Shown in pieces: positions 1 to 10,783 of a stretch of 64,000 nt of DNA; position 1 is the stretch's first letter; each line of letters begins with the position of its first letter. The notes beneath the pieces were generated by a model. The model did no database searches. It worked only from the letters and a program-made list of their open reading frames with translations, and was not told the origin of the DNA. Where the stretch lies: NCBI GenBank assembly GCA_037954665.1, contig JBBMOL010000441.1:186001-250000 (forward strand). The letters are read 5' to 3'. The stretch comes from Laguncularia racemosa (taxonomy: Eukaryota; Streptophyta; Magnoliopsida; Myrtales; Combretaceae). The position numbers were made by a program, and so were the translations under genes.

Positions 1-806
1 CGACCTAAACCGGCGATGAGTTGGGCCAATGAATCCTATAGAAGACCTGCATCTTGAAGACCAATTTCTTTTATATATTTTCATTTGCATGGACTATTTA
101 TGTTGTAATCATTTTGGAACACTTTTATTTTGATTGTAATTTTCATTTAGGACTAGCCACCTTAAAAGTGGCAAACTTGTAATTTTGACCATTTTCTAAC
201 CCTAGGAGTAGCAAGTATAAATACTTTCTTATAGTAGGGTTTCAGGAGGCCATTTTTGTAGAACAAACATAGCACTTTCACGTGTGGAATTAGGGTTTAT
301 CCTAGTTCAAAAAAATCTCTTATCAATTTCATTCCAAGAATTGGAATTATGGCGAGTGCAACAAAGGAGAATTGTGAGTCATATCGATTCATCTTTGTTG
401 TTGTTCATTTCTTCTCTAGTGAGTCATATCTAGGGTAGATTTGAATCTTTCTTGGACTTATTTATGATTGTAATTCGTGGACATTCATCTTATAAGGTTG
501 ATTGTTCATTTGAGATTGAATGCTCTTTAGTGATTGGCATGAATTCGAATTGTTGGAAGGATTTGAGATCACGGTTTTTGTGTTTTTCTTATTCATCCAT
601 TTCACATAAATTTCACTTGGTCTTATTGTTGTTTAGTGAAATTGATCATTAGTGGAAGTTGATTGCATCTTTGAACCATTGAATTCCATCAAATTTCTAT
701 TAGGGTCACGCAATTTCTTAGCTAAATTGGGTCGGTTTGATTGAGACTTGAGGATTGTTTTCTTTGAGTCATTTGATTGTGCTTGAACTTGGTTTTGGGC
801 ACATCA
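1..806 (+). mobile_element. LTR (family G), 5' end outside window
   Basis: This is the right-hand part of a plus-strand LTR, cut by the window edge. It is the reverse-complement type of the LTRs of elements A and E: the opening bases around the CCGGCGATGAG motif, the TATA region near 211-228 (AGCAAGTATAAATACTT) and two TGAGTCATAT motifs (375-384 and 420-429) all have counterparts there. It ends GGGCACATCA at 806, the usual end of this family. No PBS follows directly, so it is probably a solo LTR or a 3' LTR. Its TSD would then be AGCAC (807-811), and the partner copy lies outside the window. The short open frame at 452-652 inside it is not considered a gene. Confidence 0.7.
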
Positions 807-936
807 AGCACAATGGATAATAAATATATGATCAGGCTTTGAAGTGTGGTGGAGTTTAGAGCCTTAGCGTGTTGCTTGGTAGTAGTGACACATGGCGAGC
901 TATGATGTTCCAGGTTTTGAGGTATTACAGCTTAAG

Positions 937-948
937 TGGTATCAGAGC
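937..948 (+). other. Primer-binding site (tRNA-Met type)
   Basis: TGGTATCAGAGC is the standard plant PBS complementary to the 3' end of initiator methionine tRNA. It lies 8 bases after the LTR-tail end at 929 (ATTACA), and places the 5' LTR of the Tekay-like element to its left. In the other TGGTATCAGAGC elements of this window the PBS is 4-8 bases from the LTR. Confidence 0.85.
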
Positions 949-2190
949 TTAAGTTGATGACCCTTGGAAGCTTAAGTTTTGATCAAAAGAATATAAGTAA
1001 GTAGTATCGAAGCACTAGGTTTTGATGATCTTTAGAAATTAAGATGTGCTCAAATAGAGATTTAGTTAATGACTTCTAGAATTAAGGAATGGTCTAAAAG
1101 GTGTAAGATTCAACAATAGAAGTTAAATTTGAAATCTTTAGAAGATCAAATAAATGATCTATAGATCCATAAGAATGAAGAAAGTGGGTAAATTAGGGGA
1201 TAACTATTATGTTTTGTTAATCCTAATATTCTATGCAGATGTATTTTATTGAATATTCCTGTTTAATTGCACATATGTGTATGTATATGTTTGAGCTTGA
1301 GTATACATAAATGTATATTGTCACTAACTCCCCTTATAAATTCTAACATCGAAATCATTATGTTGTCTCAATTTACACTGAATGCCTCCAAGAAGAAATA
1401 TCATGTGGGGTTCATCTAGTGCTAGACAGGGTGGAGATGCCCTAAGGGATAGGAACCCTTAAAGACCGCCTTAGTAAGAAACCCTAGAGCAGGCTAATGT
1501 CACTGCTGCTCAATTACTAGAGACTATAAATGCTCTAGTGGGAATGTTGGCACAACAACAATAGTAGGTTGTGAGACTTGCCAAGCCTGTAGAGGAACCT
1601 TGTGGGTTGGATAAATTTGTAAGATTGGCTAAGGAGTTCCACCCAAAGGTTGATGATCCAATGGAGGCTAAATATTGGATCACTGAGACTAAAAGGACCT
1701 TTGAAGCCTTCATGGTCCTAAAAGATAGAAAAGTGAGGTATGCTACTTATATGCAGAAGGGAGCAGCTGTAAATTGGTAGACTAGTATGTCTAGATTAGC
1801 AGGAGCTCCTAACTAATGCCAAAGGTTTAAGGAACTCTTTTATGAAAAGTACTTCCCCAACAGCATTAGGGATAAAATGGAGGCGAATTATTATAACTAC
1901 CAGCAGGTTAGTAGATCTGTAAAATCATATGAAGCGAAGCTGAACCGCTTAAGTAAATTCTTGCCAAAGGTGATGAGAGGAGATGATGCCTCTCAAGCTA
2001 GGAGATTCTTGAGGCGACTAAAGCCTACTCTATAACATGAAGTGGGGGCTTTTCAATTGACTACTTATGCAGGAGAGTTGATAAAGCAAAATACTTGGAG
2101 TATAGAAAAAAGAGAATGGAGGAACAACTATCTCACAAATCAAGATTAGTTTTGGGAAAAAAGGCATATATTGAGAAGAGGCCAACTATA

Positions 2191-3240
2191 TGATGTGCCT
2201 ATTTCCAAGATTAAGCACATGCAAACAAGATTAAAAGACACACAAACAATGCCAATCAATCTAGTCCTCAAATGGCGCAAATCCTTAACACTTGTAACCA
2301 AATTTTCAATGATGATGTGCTCTGATACCAAATTATGATGTGCTCAAAAGGGGGGTTCAAGCACAACAAATAGAAGGGATGAAATCACTATGATCATCCA
2401 CGGTGCAAGAAGGAAAATGGCATCAAATCCAAATGAATTTCCGAAATTGTTGATGAATAACAATATATGATATAAAGTTGATTGCAAGAATGAAAATGAA
2501 ATGGTATTCAAATTCAATTCAAAGGTGCTTTCAAATTTCGAAATTAGAACCCTAATTTCATAAGAACAAAAAGTACATAAAAGTAACTAAATCCTCACCA
2601 GATATGACTCACTAGTTTGGAATTAGGATCAACTTGTAATTTGTTGATATAACACACAACAAATCCAAGCCTACTCGCCACAATTTCACTAAGGAAATTG
2701 ATAAGAGCAATTGCTTGAAAGAGGCACTCTCTCTCACGGCAAAAGGGGTGTTTTTTCTCAAATATCAAAAAGCTCCTCAAAAACCCTAATTTGCAAGTAT
2801 TTATACTTGCACCCTTTAGGGTTAGAATGACTAAAAAATCACAACTATGCCACTATAGGGTGGCCGGTCCTAAAGGTAAAATACAACCAAATAAAATGTC
2901 CCATAAAGCTTACAAAATAAATGGTTCAAACATAAATTACAAGTAAGGAAAATAATCTTCGGTAGGCTAGCTTCATGATGGAATCTGTCGGTTCAACTCA
3001 TCGCCGGTTCAGGTCGGTCCATAGATAACCCACAAGCTGAGTCTTAGTGAGTTTATCCATCGCCTTGTGAAACCAAATAAGCATACCTGTTGGAATATAC
3101 AATTCATGAATAAGATAAAAGAGGTTAGATAATAATTTATTCCGAGGTTGATCTGCTTGAAATGGGCCCTCATTTCCAAGATTTGAAATCCTTCAATTTT
3201 TGTCCTAATGATAGGTCTTGTCGGATTTTGATTCCCATCA
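2191..3240 (-). repeat. Element A 3' LTR (left copy), with internal PBS
   Basis: On the plus strand it runs from TGATGTGCCT to ATTCCCATCA. The inverted-repeat TATA region GCAAGTAT-TT-ATACTTGC lies at 2793-2810. A second, reverse-complement PBS (GCTCTGATACCA, 2319-2330) followed by a second LTR-like terminus (TGATGTGCTC at 2336) lies inside it. The terminal 145 bp (2191-2335) therefore look like an added LTR tail beyond an older 905-bp LTR. Confidence 0.92.
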
Positions 3241-3928
3241 TCTCCTTGGACCTCAAATCTTGCAGTTCAAATGCAGCAGAGACTCTGTTTCCCAAAAGTA
3301 ATCCATCTGAAGGAGTATCTCTACAGAATCCCAATATCTGAAATATTATAGTAGATGATTGTTTTCTTTCCTCTATCTCTAGGATGTATCTCTCCTGTAA
3401 CAAAAACAAGGACTCATTATCGACTGATGTTTCCTCTATCTCAACACTTTCCAATGAGTTTGTTTCCTCTGACTCATCCATGTTATGCTGATCCCTAGAG
3501 TCTTCTAACAATTGGTCCAACTGATCATTATCTTCAGAAACCTCTGAAGGTTGGCACAGTGGTGTTTAACATCTTTCATCTGTGGAACCCTTATCTTCAA
3601 GTGAAGGCATTTGTAGCTCTGCACACTTTGAGCCTCTAGGTGGTCTAAATTCCATTTCTGGGAATGGTTTAAGTCCAAAATTACCAACTCTATCTTCTCT
3701 AAGAGCATGATAATCTCCCTTTGCTCTAGGTGGCTCCTGAAGGTGTATCACTGGTGGTGGTGGCAATGTCATCCTATCAATCCTTGTTGCTAATGTAGTA
3801 ACAAGTTTTCTAAGGTCCCGAAGTTGTTCATCTAAGGTCCACCCACCTGCAACATTAGAACCTTGACCTCCACCAATTCGACTATATGCTACATCACTCA
3901 TTCCTCCATTCACACTATTAATAGACAT
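3241..3928 (-). pseudogene. Element A gag start fused to pol tail
   Basis: Minus-strand reading begins at ATG 3928 (MSINSVNGGMSDV). About 115 residues match the gag start of elements C and E, including the repeated GGGQG and TLDEQLRDLRKLVTTLATRIDRM motifs and the FRPPRGSKCAELQMPS block. The rest of gag, protease, RT, RNase H and most of integrase are gone. After a frame change an acidic stretch (around 3505-3370) leads into GNRVSAAFELQDLRSKEMMG at about 3300-3240. That resembles the integrase end NVTDLSDLRANL-EARGD seen in element D. The purine tract before the 3' LTR (about 3241-3258) overlaps this tail. Function is inferred only from these matches. Confidence 0.7.
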
Positions 3929-5173
3929 TTTTGTGGATGCAATCTATTTGATGTACCAATGTAATGTCTAGTAATTGTAGCACACTTGCTTCACAAAAAC
4001 AATTCACGCCAAAACTAACTCACTCCGCCACTTATACACTTTACACACAACAAACTAAATTTACGCAACAAGAATATGTTGCAACCCTTCACTTCCAAGG
4101 TAGGAACAAACAACAACTAACTAATAGGCTTCTTTAAATTGCAACAACAACAAGAAACGGCAACAACAACTATACACTTCCACATACACGGCAACAATTT
4201 TTACAAGTGACACCCTTAATGCAACTTTGCCACAAATGGTAAGAATCAATTTCAAATTCAAATGAAATATATTCAATACCACTCTTAACTACTTGAAGTA
4301 AATGGATGTGTTTCAATTCAAATTGTTTCCTCTTCTTCCACGCAAATTCAATTCTGGAAATTATACACTTCCACTTCCAATTTGCACACACAACACCATA
4401 TACACTCCTACACACTCACGGTGCACTTTGTCCACTTCAACACAATTTTTCAACCGAAATTAACATAAGAAAGGCAGCATTTAAATTTGAAAATCAATCC
4501 TCTTCACTAATTGCAACTCCTCCACATTTGGTAAGATGCAAATTTTCAAATTCAAACAAGCACAATTAACTCCTTCACTCTTAATGCTTGTTTTGAAATC
4601 AAATAACTTCCTTTCTTACACACTAATCAAATCTGGAAAATTGCAAATATCCTCCACAATTTTGAATTCAACAATGCAAAAACAAACACAATTCCCTTCC
4701 TACACAATTTGCACTTCCGAAATTGCACTACCTTCCTCTCCTTCACGGTGAAGTCAAGACAAAAAATTACAACAAGATGTCCACTTCTACAACAACAAGT
4801 TTCAACTTCCCAAGTAAGATACTCACGCCAATTAGTACCAATACAAACAATTCAATTAATCCTCAATTTCAACAAGGATCAATCACGTAAACATCAAGGT
4901 AACAACAACAAAAAAATACATTCACTTGATTCGAATTTCCACTCCCTTGCAATTCGGTTTACAAAGGTAATACCAAAAACTTTCAATTCCCAAAACTTCA
5001 ATCAACAAAACCCTTCTCATATACCTTCAATTAACTTACGGCAAGATGGAAACAAAGGACAATCCTAATTGCAACAATTCCTCCTCTTAACCATAAGCAA
5101 CTCACGGCAATAGGAAGATAACAATATAAGGATCAAAAATCTCAAATTCAACAATCCCTCCTCTTAACCTTAA
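3929..5173 (-). other. Element A long leader, non-coding
   Basis: About 1.2 kb lie between the PBS and gag. On the sense (minus) strand it is rich in G and T, with GTGTGTG runs and a CACCGTGAGTGTG motif (plus strand near 4407-4425). Similar long leaders occur in elements C, D, E and J. Open frames on the plus strand here (4306-5068) are shadows of this biased composition. Confidence 0.6.
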
Positions 5174-5185
5174 GCTCTGATACCA
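5174..5185 (-). other. Element A primer-binding site
   Basis: GCTCTGATACCA on the plus strand is the reverse complement of TGGTATCAGAGC. It stands 5 bases from the LTR start at 5191, which fixes the orientation of element A as minus. Confidence 0.92.
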
Positions 5186-5190
5186 AAATA

Positions 5191-6240
5191 TGATGTGCCT
5201 ATTTCCAAGATTAAGCACATGCAAACAAGATTAAAAGACACACAAACAATGCCAATCAATCTAGTCCTCAAATGGCACAAATCCTTAACACTTGTAACCA
5301 AATTTTCAATGATGATGTGCTCTGATACCAAATTATGATGTGCTCAAAAGGGGGGTTCAAGCACAACAAATAGAAGGGATGAAATCACTATGATCATCCA
5401 CGGTGCAAGAAGGAAAATGGCATCAAATCCAAATGAATTTCCGAAATTGTTGATGAATAACAATATATGATATAACGTTGATTGCAAGAATGAAAATGAA
5501 ATGGTATTCAAATTCAATTCAAAGGTGCTTTCAAATTTCGAAATTAGAACCCTAATTTCATAAGAACAAAAAGTACATAAAAGTAACTAAATCCTCACCA
5601 GATATGACTCACTAGTTTGGAATTAGGATCAACTTGTAATTTGTTGATATAACACACAACAAATCCAAGCCTACTCGCCACAATTTCACTAAGGAAATTG
5701 ATAAGAGCAATTGCTTGAAAGAGGCACTCTCTCTCACGGCAAAAGGGGTGTTTTTTCTCAAATATCAAAAAGCTCCTCAAAAACCCTAATTTGCAAGTAT
5801 TTATACTTGCACCCTTTAGGGTTAGAATGACTAAAAAATCACAACTATGCCACTATAGGGTGGCCGGTCCTAAAGGTAAAATACAACCAAATAAAATGTC
5901 CCATAAAGCTTACAAAATAAATGGTTCAAACATAAATTACAAGTAAAGAAAATAATCTTCGGCAGGCTAGCTTCATGATGGAATCCGTCAGTTCAACTCA
6001 TCGCCGGTTCAGGTCGGTCCATAGATAACCCACAAGCTGAGTCTTAGTGAGTTTATCCATCGCCTTGTGAAACCAAATAAGCATACCTGTTGGAATATAC
6101 AATTCATGAATAAGATAAAAGAGGTTAGATAATAATTTATTCCGAGGTTGATCTGCTTGAAATGGGCCCTCATTGCCAAGATTTGAAATCCTTCAATTTT
6201 TGTCCTAATGATAGGTCTTGTCGGATTTTGATTCCCATCA
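5191..6240 (-). repeat. Element A 5' LTR (right copy), with internal PBS
   Basis: The partner of 2191-3240, differing at 7 positions by hand count (for example 2277 G versus 5277 A, and four changes in the block at 5941-6000). It carries the same internal PBS at 5319-5330 and the palindromic TATA region at 5793-5810. Confidence 0.93.
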
Positions 6241-6757
6241 CTATATATCTAGCCAAACCTAAGGCTTATGTGCTTAGACCTCTTCAAACTAGGCCCGCAC
6301 CTCCAGGATTGTCTCCCCCACTATAGGCAGGTCAAGGTATGAGATATCCTAGATGTTTAAGACCGCATGATCTACAATAGTGTAATTAGCTAGAAGGGGC
6401 ATGCTTCTCCTGTGGCAAAATGGGACATACTGATGGGAATCAAACCTCTAGATCCAGGAGTGCGAAGCTAATTCGAACAAATGAGCGTAGATATCCATAT
6501 GTTATCTTTATTTATCTTATAATAATTTGTCTTTACATTGTAGCAGGTACATTTTGTCAGTTTTTGCAAGAAGATATCATGGTCCATTATGAATCAAATT
6601 GAAACTACAGGGACAAGTGGAATCAACATTCATTTTATTTGTATTTTATTAAAAGAAAAACCGATCCTACATTGCCCTATGGAATTGAAAGAAACCAGCT
6701 ACATGTGAGGGTTTTATTTGTAATTTCCTTTTGTTGAAAGCCGGCCACATATGTTGT

Positions 6758-7970
6758 TGATGTGCCTAAAACCAAGATTAAGCACAAACAAAACCACTTT
6801 AAAAGACAATTATACTAGCTTCCAATCACATAAACAATGGCATCAATTCTCAAAATCTATAACCAATTCCACAACACCACGTGATCAATATTGAAATGAA
6901 CCAAGTATGTGCAGCTCTGATACCAAAAGATGATGTGCCTAAATTAGGAGTTAAGCACATACAATTAGAGCAAATTATAATCCTCAAATGCACTAAACCA
7001 ATTTGGGTTCAAGTTACTAGAAATTGCACGAACCCTAGTGAAGATGCAATGAGATCCGAATGCTTAAAGTTGTAATTACAATTCCACAAAGATAATTTCC
7101 TCTAATATAACACGAAACACACTTGAAATCCCACGTGATTAACACATAAAATAACAAGTTTCAATTCCGTGATCCACTTCCCAAACAAAATGACCCACTG
7201 TTCAAATGAGGCTAAATTGAAGGTTAAAAACCAAGGCTAAAACCAATCAATTAAGCAATAAGAATTTGATTACAAATACAATCAAATCTGACCAAGAAAA
7301 TATCCAATTCAACCCTAGATATAACTCACTAGTGATGAAAAGGAAACACAACAAAAAGGAATTGATATTACTCACAATTTCTCCTTGTTGCACTCGCCAC
7401 AATTCCAATTCTTGGTATTGAAATTGATATGAGCAAATGAATTAGGAAGAAACCTTAACCCTCTCACGTAATATGTGAAGTTCTATTCTGAAAAATTCTC
7501 TCCCAAAAACCCTACTTAAGCAAGTATTTATACTTGCTCCCTTTAAGGTAAAAAAGTTCACAAAATTACAACTATGCCACTTTTAGGGTGGCCGGTCCTA
7601 AAAACATAATTACAAGTAAATGAAAGTGTCCTAAAAGAAAGATTACAACATAAATAGTCCAAAAGAATAATTATAAATAAAAATAGTCATCATCATGCTA
7701 GCTCTTCCAAAAGATTCGTCAGCCCAGCTCATCACCGGTTTAGGTCAGTCTATGGATTACCCACAAGCTAAGTCTTAGTGAGTATGTCCATCGCCCTGTA
7801 GAGCATGATAAGTGTGCCTGTTGGAATATAAAATACATGAATAAGAGAAAAGAGGTTAGTAAACAAATAATTTCGGGGTCGATGTGCTCAAAATGGGCCC
7901 TCATCGCCAAGATTTGAAATCTTTGGCTCTTGCACTAACGATAGGTCTTAATGGATTTTGATTCCAATCA
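6758..7970 (-). mobile_element. Solo LTR with internal PBS
   Basis: Plus strand TGATGTGCCT...GATTCCAATCA, 1213 bp, flanked by TSD GTTGT (6753-6757 and 7971-7975). It sits inside the LTR of element J. A reverse-complement PBS (GCTCTGATACCA, 6914-6925) and a second terminus (TGATGTGCCT at 6931) lie within it, the same layout as in the LTRs of element A. The TATA region GCAAGTAT-TT-ATACTTGC is at 7520-7537. A lone LTR with a TSD is the usual product of recombination between the two LTRs of one insertion. Confidence 0.9.
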
Positions 7971-8376
7971 GTTGTTATTTTACTTGTATTTTCTTCTGTT
8001 AAATTTGCCTTATTTAGAGCAAGTATAAATACTTGCAAAGTTGGGTTTGTAAGGGACTTTTCAAACATTACATATCTGAATTTTGTACCATGGAGAGCTC
8101 CTCCTCATGCATCCTCTACTTTTATCAATTTCATTGTGAAATTGTGGCAAGTTAGCTTAAGGAATTATTGTGAGTCATATCAATATTTCTTGAGTTGCTT
8201 CCAATTATTACTAGTGTGTCATATCTAGTGTGTAATTGGTTGGTTCATTTGTTCTTATTTCATGCAATTGGGGTTCCATCGTTAACCTAAGGTTCACGCC
8301 ATTTAGTTGGAAATTGGAATCAATTGTGTTTTTTTTCTTTGATTGGTATTAAGATCCAATTGAGCACATCATAATT

Positions 8377-8388
8377 TGGTATCAGAGC
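8377..8388 (+). other. Element J primer-binding site
   Basis: TGGTATCAGAGC, 5 bases after the LTR end at 8371 (CACATCA TAATT TGGTATC...). It shows that element J is on the plus strand and that 6431-8371 is its 5' LTR. Confidence 0.9.
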
Positions 8389-9419
8389 AAGTTTTAGAGA
8401 AGGGAAATTTTCGTGATTCACCAATTGGAATTTAAGGTTCTTGAACCTTTATTCCAAAATTTAAATTGTATGAAGTGAAACTTAGAGTTCTTATGTTGAA
8501 TTGTTCCTTGAATTGCTTTTGTGATTTCTAATTGAAGTCTTGTGAAGTGTAGAATTCATATTACATCCTTTTCCATGAGTTGATTGTATGTGGAAGAAGG
8601 GAAAATTCTTTAATTGAATTCTATAATTTGGAATTCCATGAATTGAAGTAGTGCTAATTAGTGTTTGTTGTTTCCTTGAAATTTTCGAAATTGGAAGGTT
8701 CAATTTTCAGATTTGCTCTTCCTATGTGGAGAACTAGGAAACATTTTTAAATTCAAATCAATCATTACTTGTGGGATTTATTATGTATTGATCATTTTAA
8801 ATGCACTTTGATTAGTTGGAATCATTAGCTTGCCATTTGGAGAAGGGTCCATAATTACTTCCATTTACATTTTGTTACCGTGATTGTGAAGTGCACTATG
8901 GGTGTGTGAGCTTTTAGTGGAGTGCACTTTGTGTCTTAAAGAGAGTGAAGCCATGGTTTGAAGGGTGCTGCACCGTGAGTGTGTGTATGTGCCGTAGAGT
9001 GTGTTGTGGTTTAAAGGGTGTTGTACCATGAGTGTGTGTGTGTACCGTAGAGTGAGTGTTGTTTAGGTGTATAGAAGTGGTTGTGTGTTGAATTGTGGAA
9101 GTGTGTGTGAAGCCGTGGTGTGTGTGTTACTTTAGTGGTGTGTTGAACCATGGTAGAGTGTGTTGTAGAGTGTTGTTATAAGATTGAAAAGGGGTGTTGT
9201 GTGTGTTGTATTTAACGTGAAGTGTATTGTAGTTGTCTTGAGTTGCTTTTGTATATGGTGCACTCGAATCTAACCGATCGTTGAAGTTTTAAATTTATAA
9301 CCAATAAAATCTACTATCGAGCTAGACAATATACCTATTGATTATAGTATAGATTTAATAGGTGTCATCCTCTAGGATCTAGAAAACAAGTACTAGTATT
9401 ACCTTTCTCTACTATCTAG

Positions 9420-10300
9420 TGGTGTGCTTAAGAATCCAAATCACAAGCATACAATACAAATGAATAATCAACCACACAAATTGGACTCAAAATGGCGTAA
9501 TGAACAAAATGAAGCCAAATCCCCAATTGGCATGAATTAAAAGATTAACAATCTCAAATGGCATGAACCAAATTAGATGTACTACAAGGGAATTCCAATA
9601 CCAATCAATTACAAAGGAACAATACAATTCCAATCTTTACAATTGGCTTGTAATCCTAACAATACATGAACCCTAATTTGGCATGAAAAGAACACATAAA
9701 AGATCAACCAATTATAACTAGATATTACTCACCAGCAATAATCGGATTTAACTTAGAAAATCTTGATATAACTCACAAGAATTCCTAAGCAAAACTCGCT
9801 ACAATTTCTAAAGAAATTGATAAGAGTAGATGCATGCAAGAGGGTGACTCTCACGACAACAAGTGTGTGTTTTTTCAAAATATCAAAAAGCCCCCAAAAA
9901 ACCCTAATTATCAAGTATTTATACTTGCTCCTATTAGGGTAAAACAAACCAAAAATTACAAAGTTTCCACTAGGTGGCCAGTTCCAAGAATCAAATTTAC
10001 AAGTATAAAAATCGAAATGACTGGTTCTCATAAGCAACAAATACAAATACAAATGGTCTTCAAGGCCGATTCTTCACTTCAATTGAACAATTTGTGGGTC
10101 GTTGGATGTGACTCCAAAAAATGTCCCACAAGTTGATCCTTAGTGCATGTTATTTAGCCATTCTATAAAATTGATCAATGTACCTGCTAAAGTGCAAAAT
10201 CAAACTTTATTAGATAAAATGTGGCCATATGTGGATGTCTAGGCTCATGCATCCAATTCCGGTTCCCCCACTACTGGAACCATAGGATAGATTCCCATCA
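9420..10300 (-). repeat. Element C 3' LTR (left copy)
   Basis: Runs to ATTCCCATCA at 10300, followed by TCTCCTCGGGCCTC, the reverse complement of a purine tract. The TATA region is at 9911-9928 (TCAAGTATTTATACTTGC). The small open frames on both strands here (9753-10136) lie wholly inside the LTR and are not genes. Confidence 0.9.
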
Positions 10301-10783
10301 TCTCCTCGGGCCTCTGAAAGATTTGTCCTTAGATCTAAGGGGTCTTCTCTTAGACTGAAACCCAGTGTCTTTGTTTGTTTGTTTGCTGGACTTCTAGAAG
10401 AACTAAAGGTATTTCTAATTTGTTCTTGGAAAGAGTGCACCTCAAATGGAGACATAGGAGTTAAAACTATCCGCATACCATCCTTTTGAAACATCTAAGT
10501 GTTTTTGAACCGGTCAAGTAACAACTTTCTATCAAATAACTAGGGTCTACCCAATAATAAGTGAAAGTCGCACATAGAAAGCACATCATAGATAATCTCA
10601 TCACTGTATTTTTCTCTTATACTGATCAGTACCTTTGCCCTCTATGTAACATGTAGACTACCTCGATCATCCAACCAATGCAATTTGTAAAGGCTAGGAT
10701 GCGAGCTAGTGGCTAGTTGTAAATTATCAACTAATGCAGCAAATATGACATTAGTGTAACAACCACCATCAATGAAAAGCACA

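Larger units (their letters stand above)
2191..6240 (-). mobile_element. Element A: non-autonomous LTR retrotransposon
   Basis: A complete insertion: two 1050-bp LTRs exactly 3000 bp apart, TG...CA ends, and TSD CTATA at 2186-2190 and 6241-6245. It lies on the minus strand because the reverse-complement PBS (GCTCTGATACCA) is next to the right LTR and the purine tract is next to the left one. Hand comparison of the LTRs gives 7 substitutions and no indel in 1050 bp (about 0.7 percent), so this is one of the youngest insertions here. The internal part is only 1950 bp, with a gag start and a short pol tail, so it must depend on enzymes supplied in trans. Confidence 0.93.
807..6430 (+). mobile_element. 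Tekay/Del-like Ty3/gypsy remnant, split
   Basis: This is the oldest recognisable layer at the left end. It comprises an LTR tail (807 to about 929, ending GGTATTACA), a PBS at 937-948, an untranslated leader and a decayed gag. The gag is split by element A (2191-6240) and ends where element J begins at 6431. Upstream it is interrupted by the LTR at 1-806. The gag resembles the Del/Tekay type, with a basic start near MPPRR and a matrix/capsid block around 1660-2040. The clade is an inference from remembered family features. No pol is seen; it should lie beyond the later insertions or be lost. Confidence 0.6.
1381..6430 (+). pseudogene. gag: gag pseudogene, Tekay/Del-like, split by element A
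   Basis: Reading starts at ATG 1381 (MPPRRNIMWG) and runs to 2190, then resumes at 6246 after element A and one copy of its TSD. The middle shows a retrotransposon gag domain: AKYWITETKRTF near 1667-1702, KVRYATYMQKGAAVNW near 1731-1779, and a FKELFYEKYFP-like block near 1828-1860 where plant gag proteins have the matching motif. A zinc knuckle begins at about 6400 (CFSCGKMGHT), but the last cysteine is lost because element J is inserted inside it. In-frame stops occur near 1459, 1562, 1779 and 1815, so it is dead. Gag would form the virus-like particle. The RT-bearing part is absent. Confidence 0.75.
6431..9258 (+). mobile_element. Element J: 5' LTR, PBS and leader, truncated
   Basis: The plus-strand LTR begins TGATGGGAATC at 6431, is split by a solo LTR (6758-7970) and ends GAGCACATCA at 8371, giving about 720 bp of its own sequence. 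The PBS is at 8377-8388. A palindromic TATA region lies at 8019-8036, and TGAGTCATAT follows near 8171. The leader (8389-9258) is G/T-rich with GTGTGTG runs and CCGTGAGTGTG motifs at about 8973-9050. It stops where Athila-0 begins at 9259. No coding part survives. A left flank TSD (CATAC, 6426-6430) cannot be paired. Confidence 0.75.

Noticed and set aside
2595..2780. A 61-codon frame found identically at 2595-2780 and 5595-5780
   Set aside because: It is duplicated because it lies in the two LTRs of element A, not because it is a gene family.
4306..5068. Overlapping plus-strand open frames of 70-120 codons
   Set aside because: They are antisense to the leader of element A, with low-complexity Thr/Ser/Asn/Gln-rich composition and no domain. 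Similar shadows occur in the leaders of C, D and E.
8880..9240. GT-rich stretch considered as telomeric or satellite DNA
   Set aside because: There is no fixed period and no TTTAGGG units. It continues the GT-rich leader of element J.
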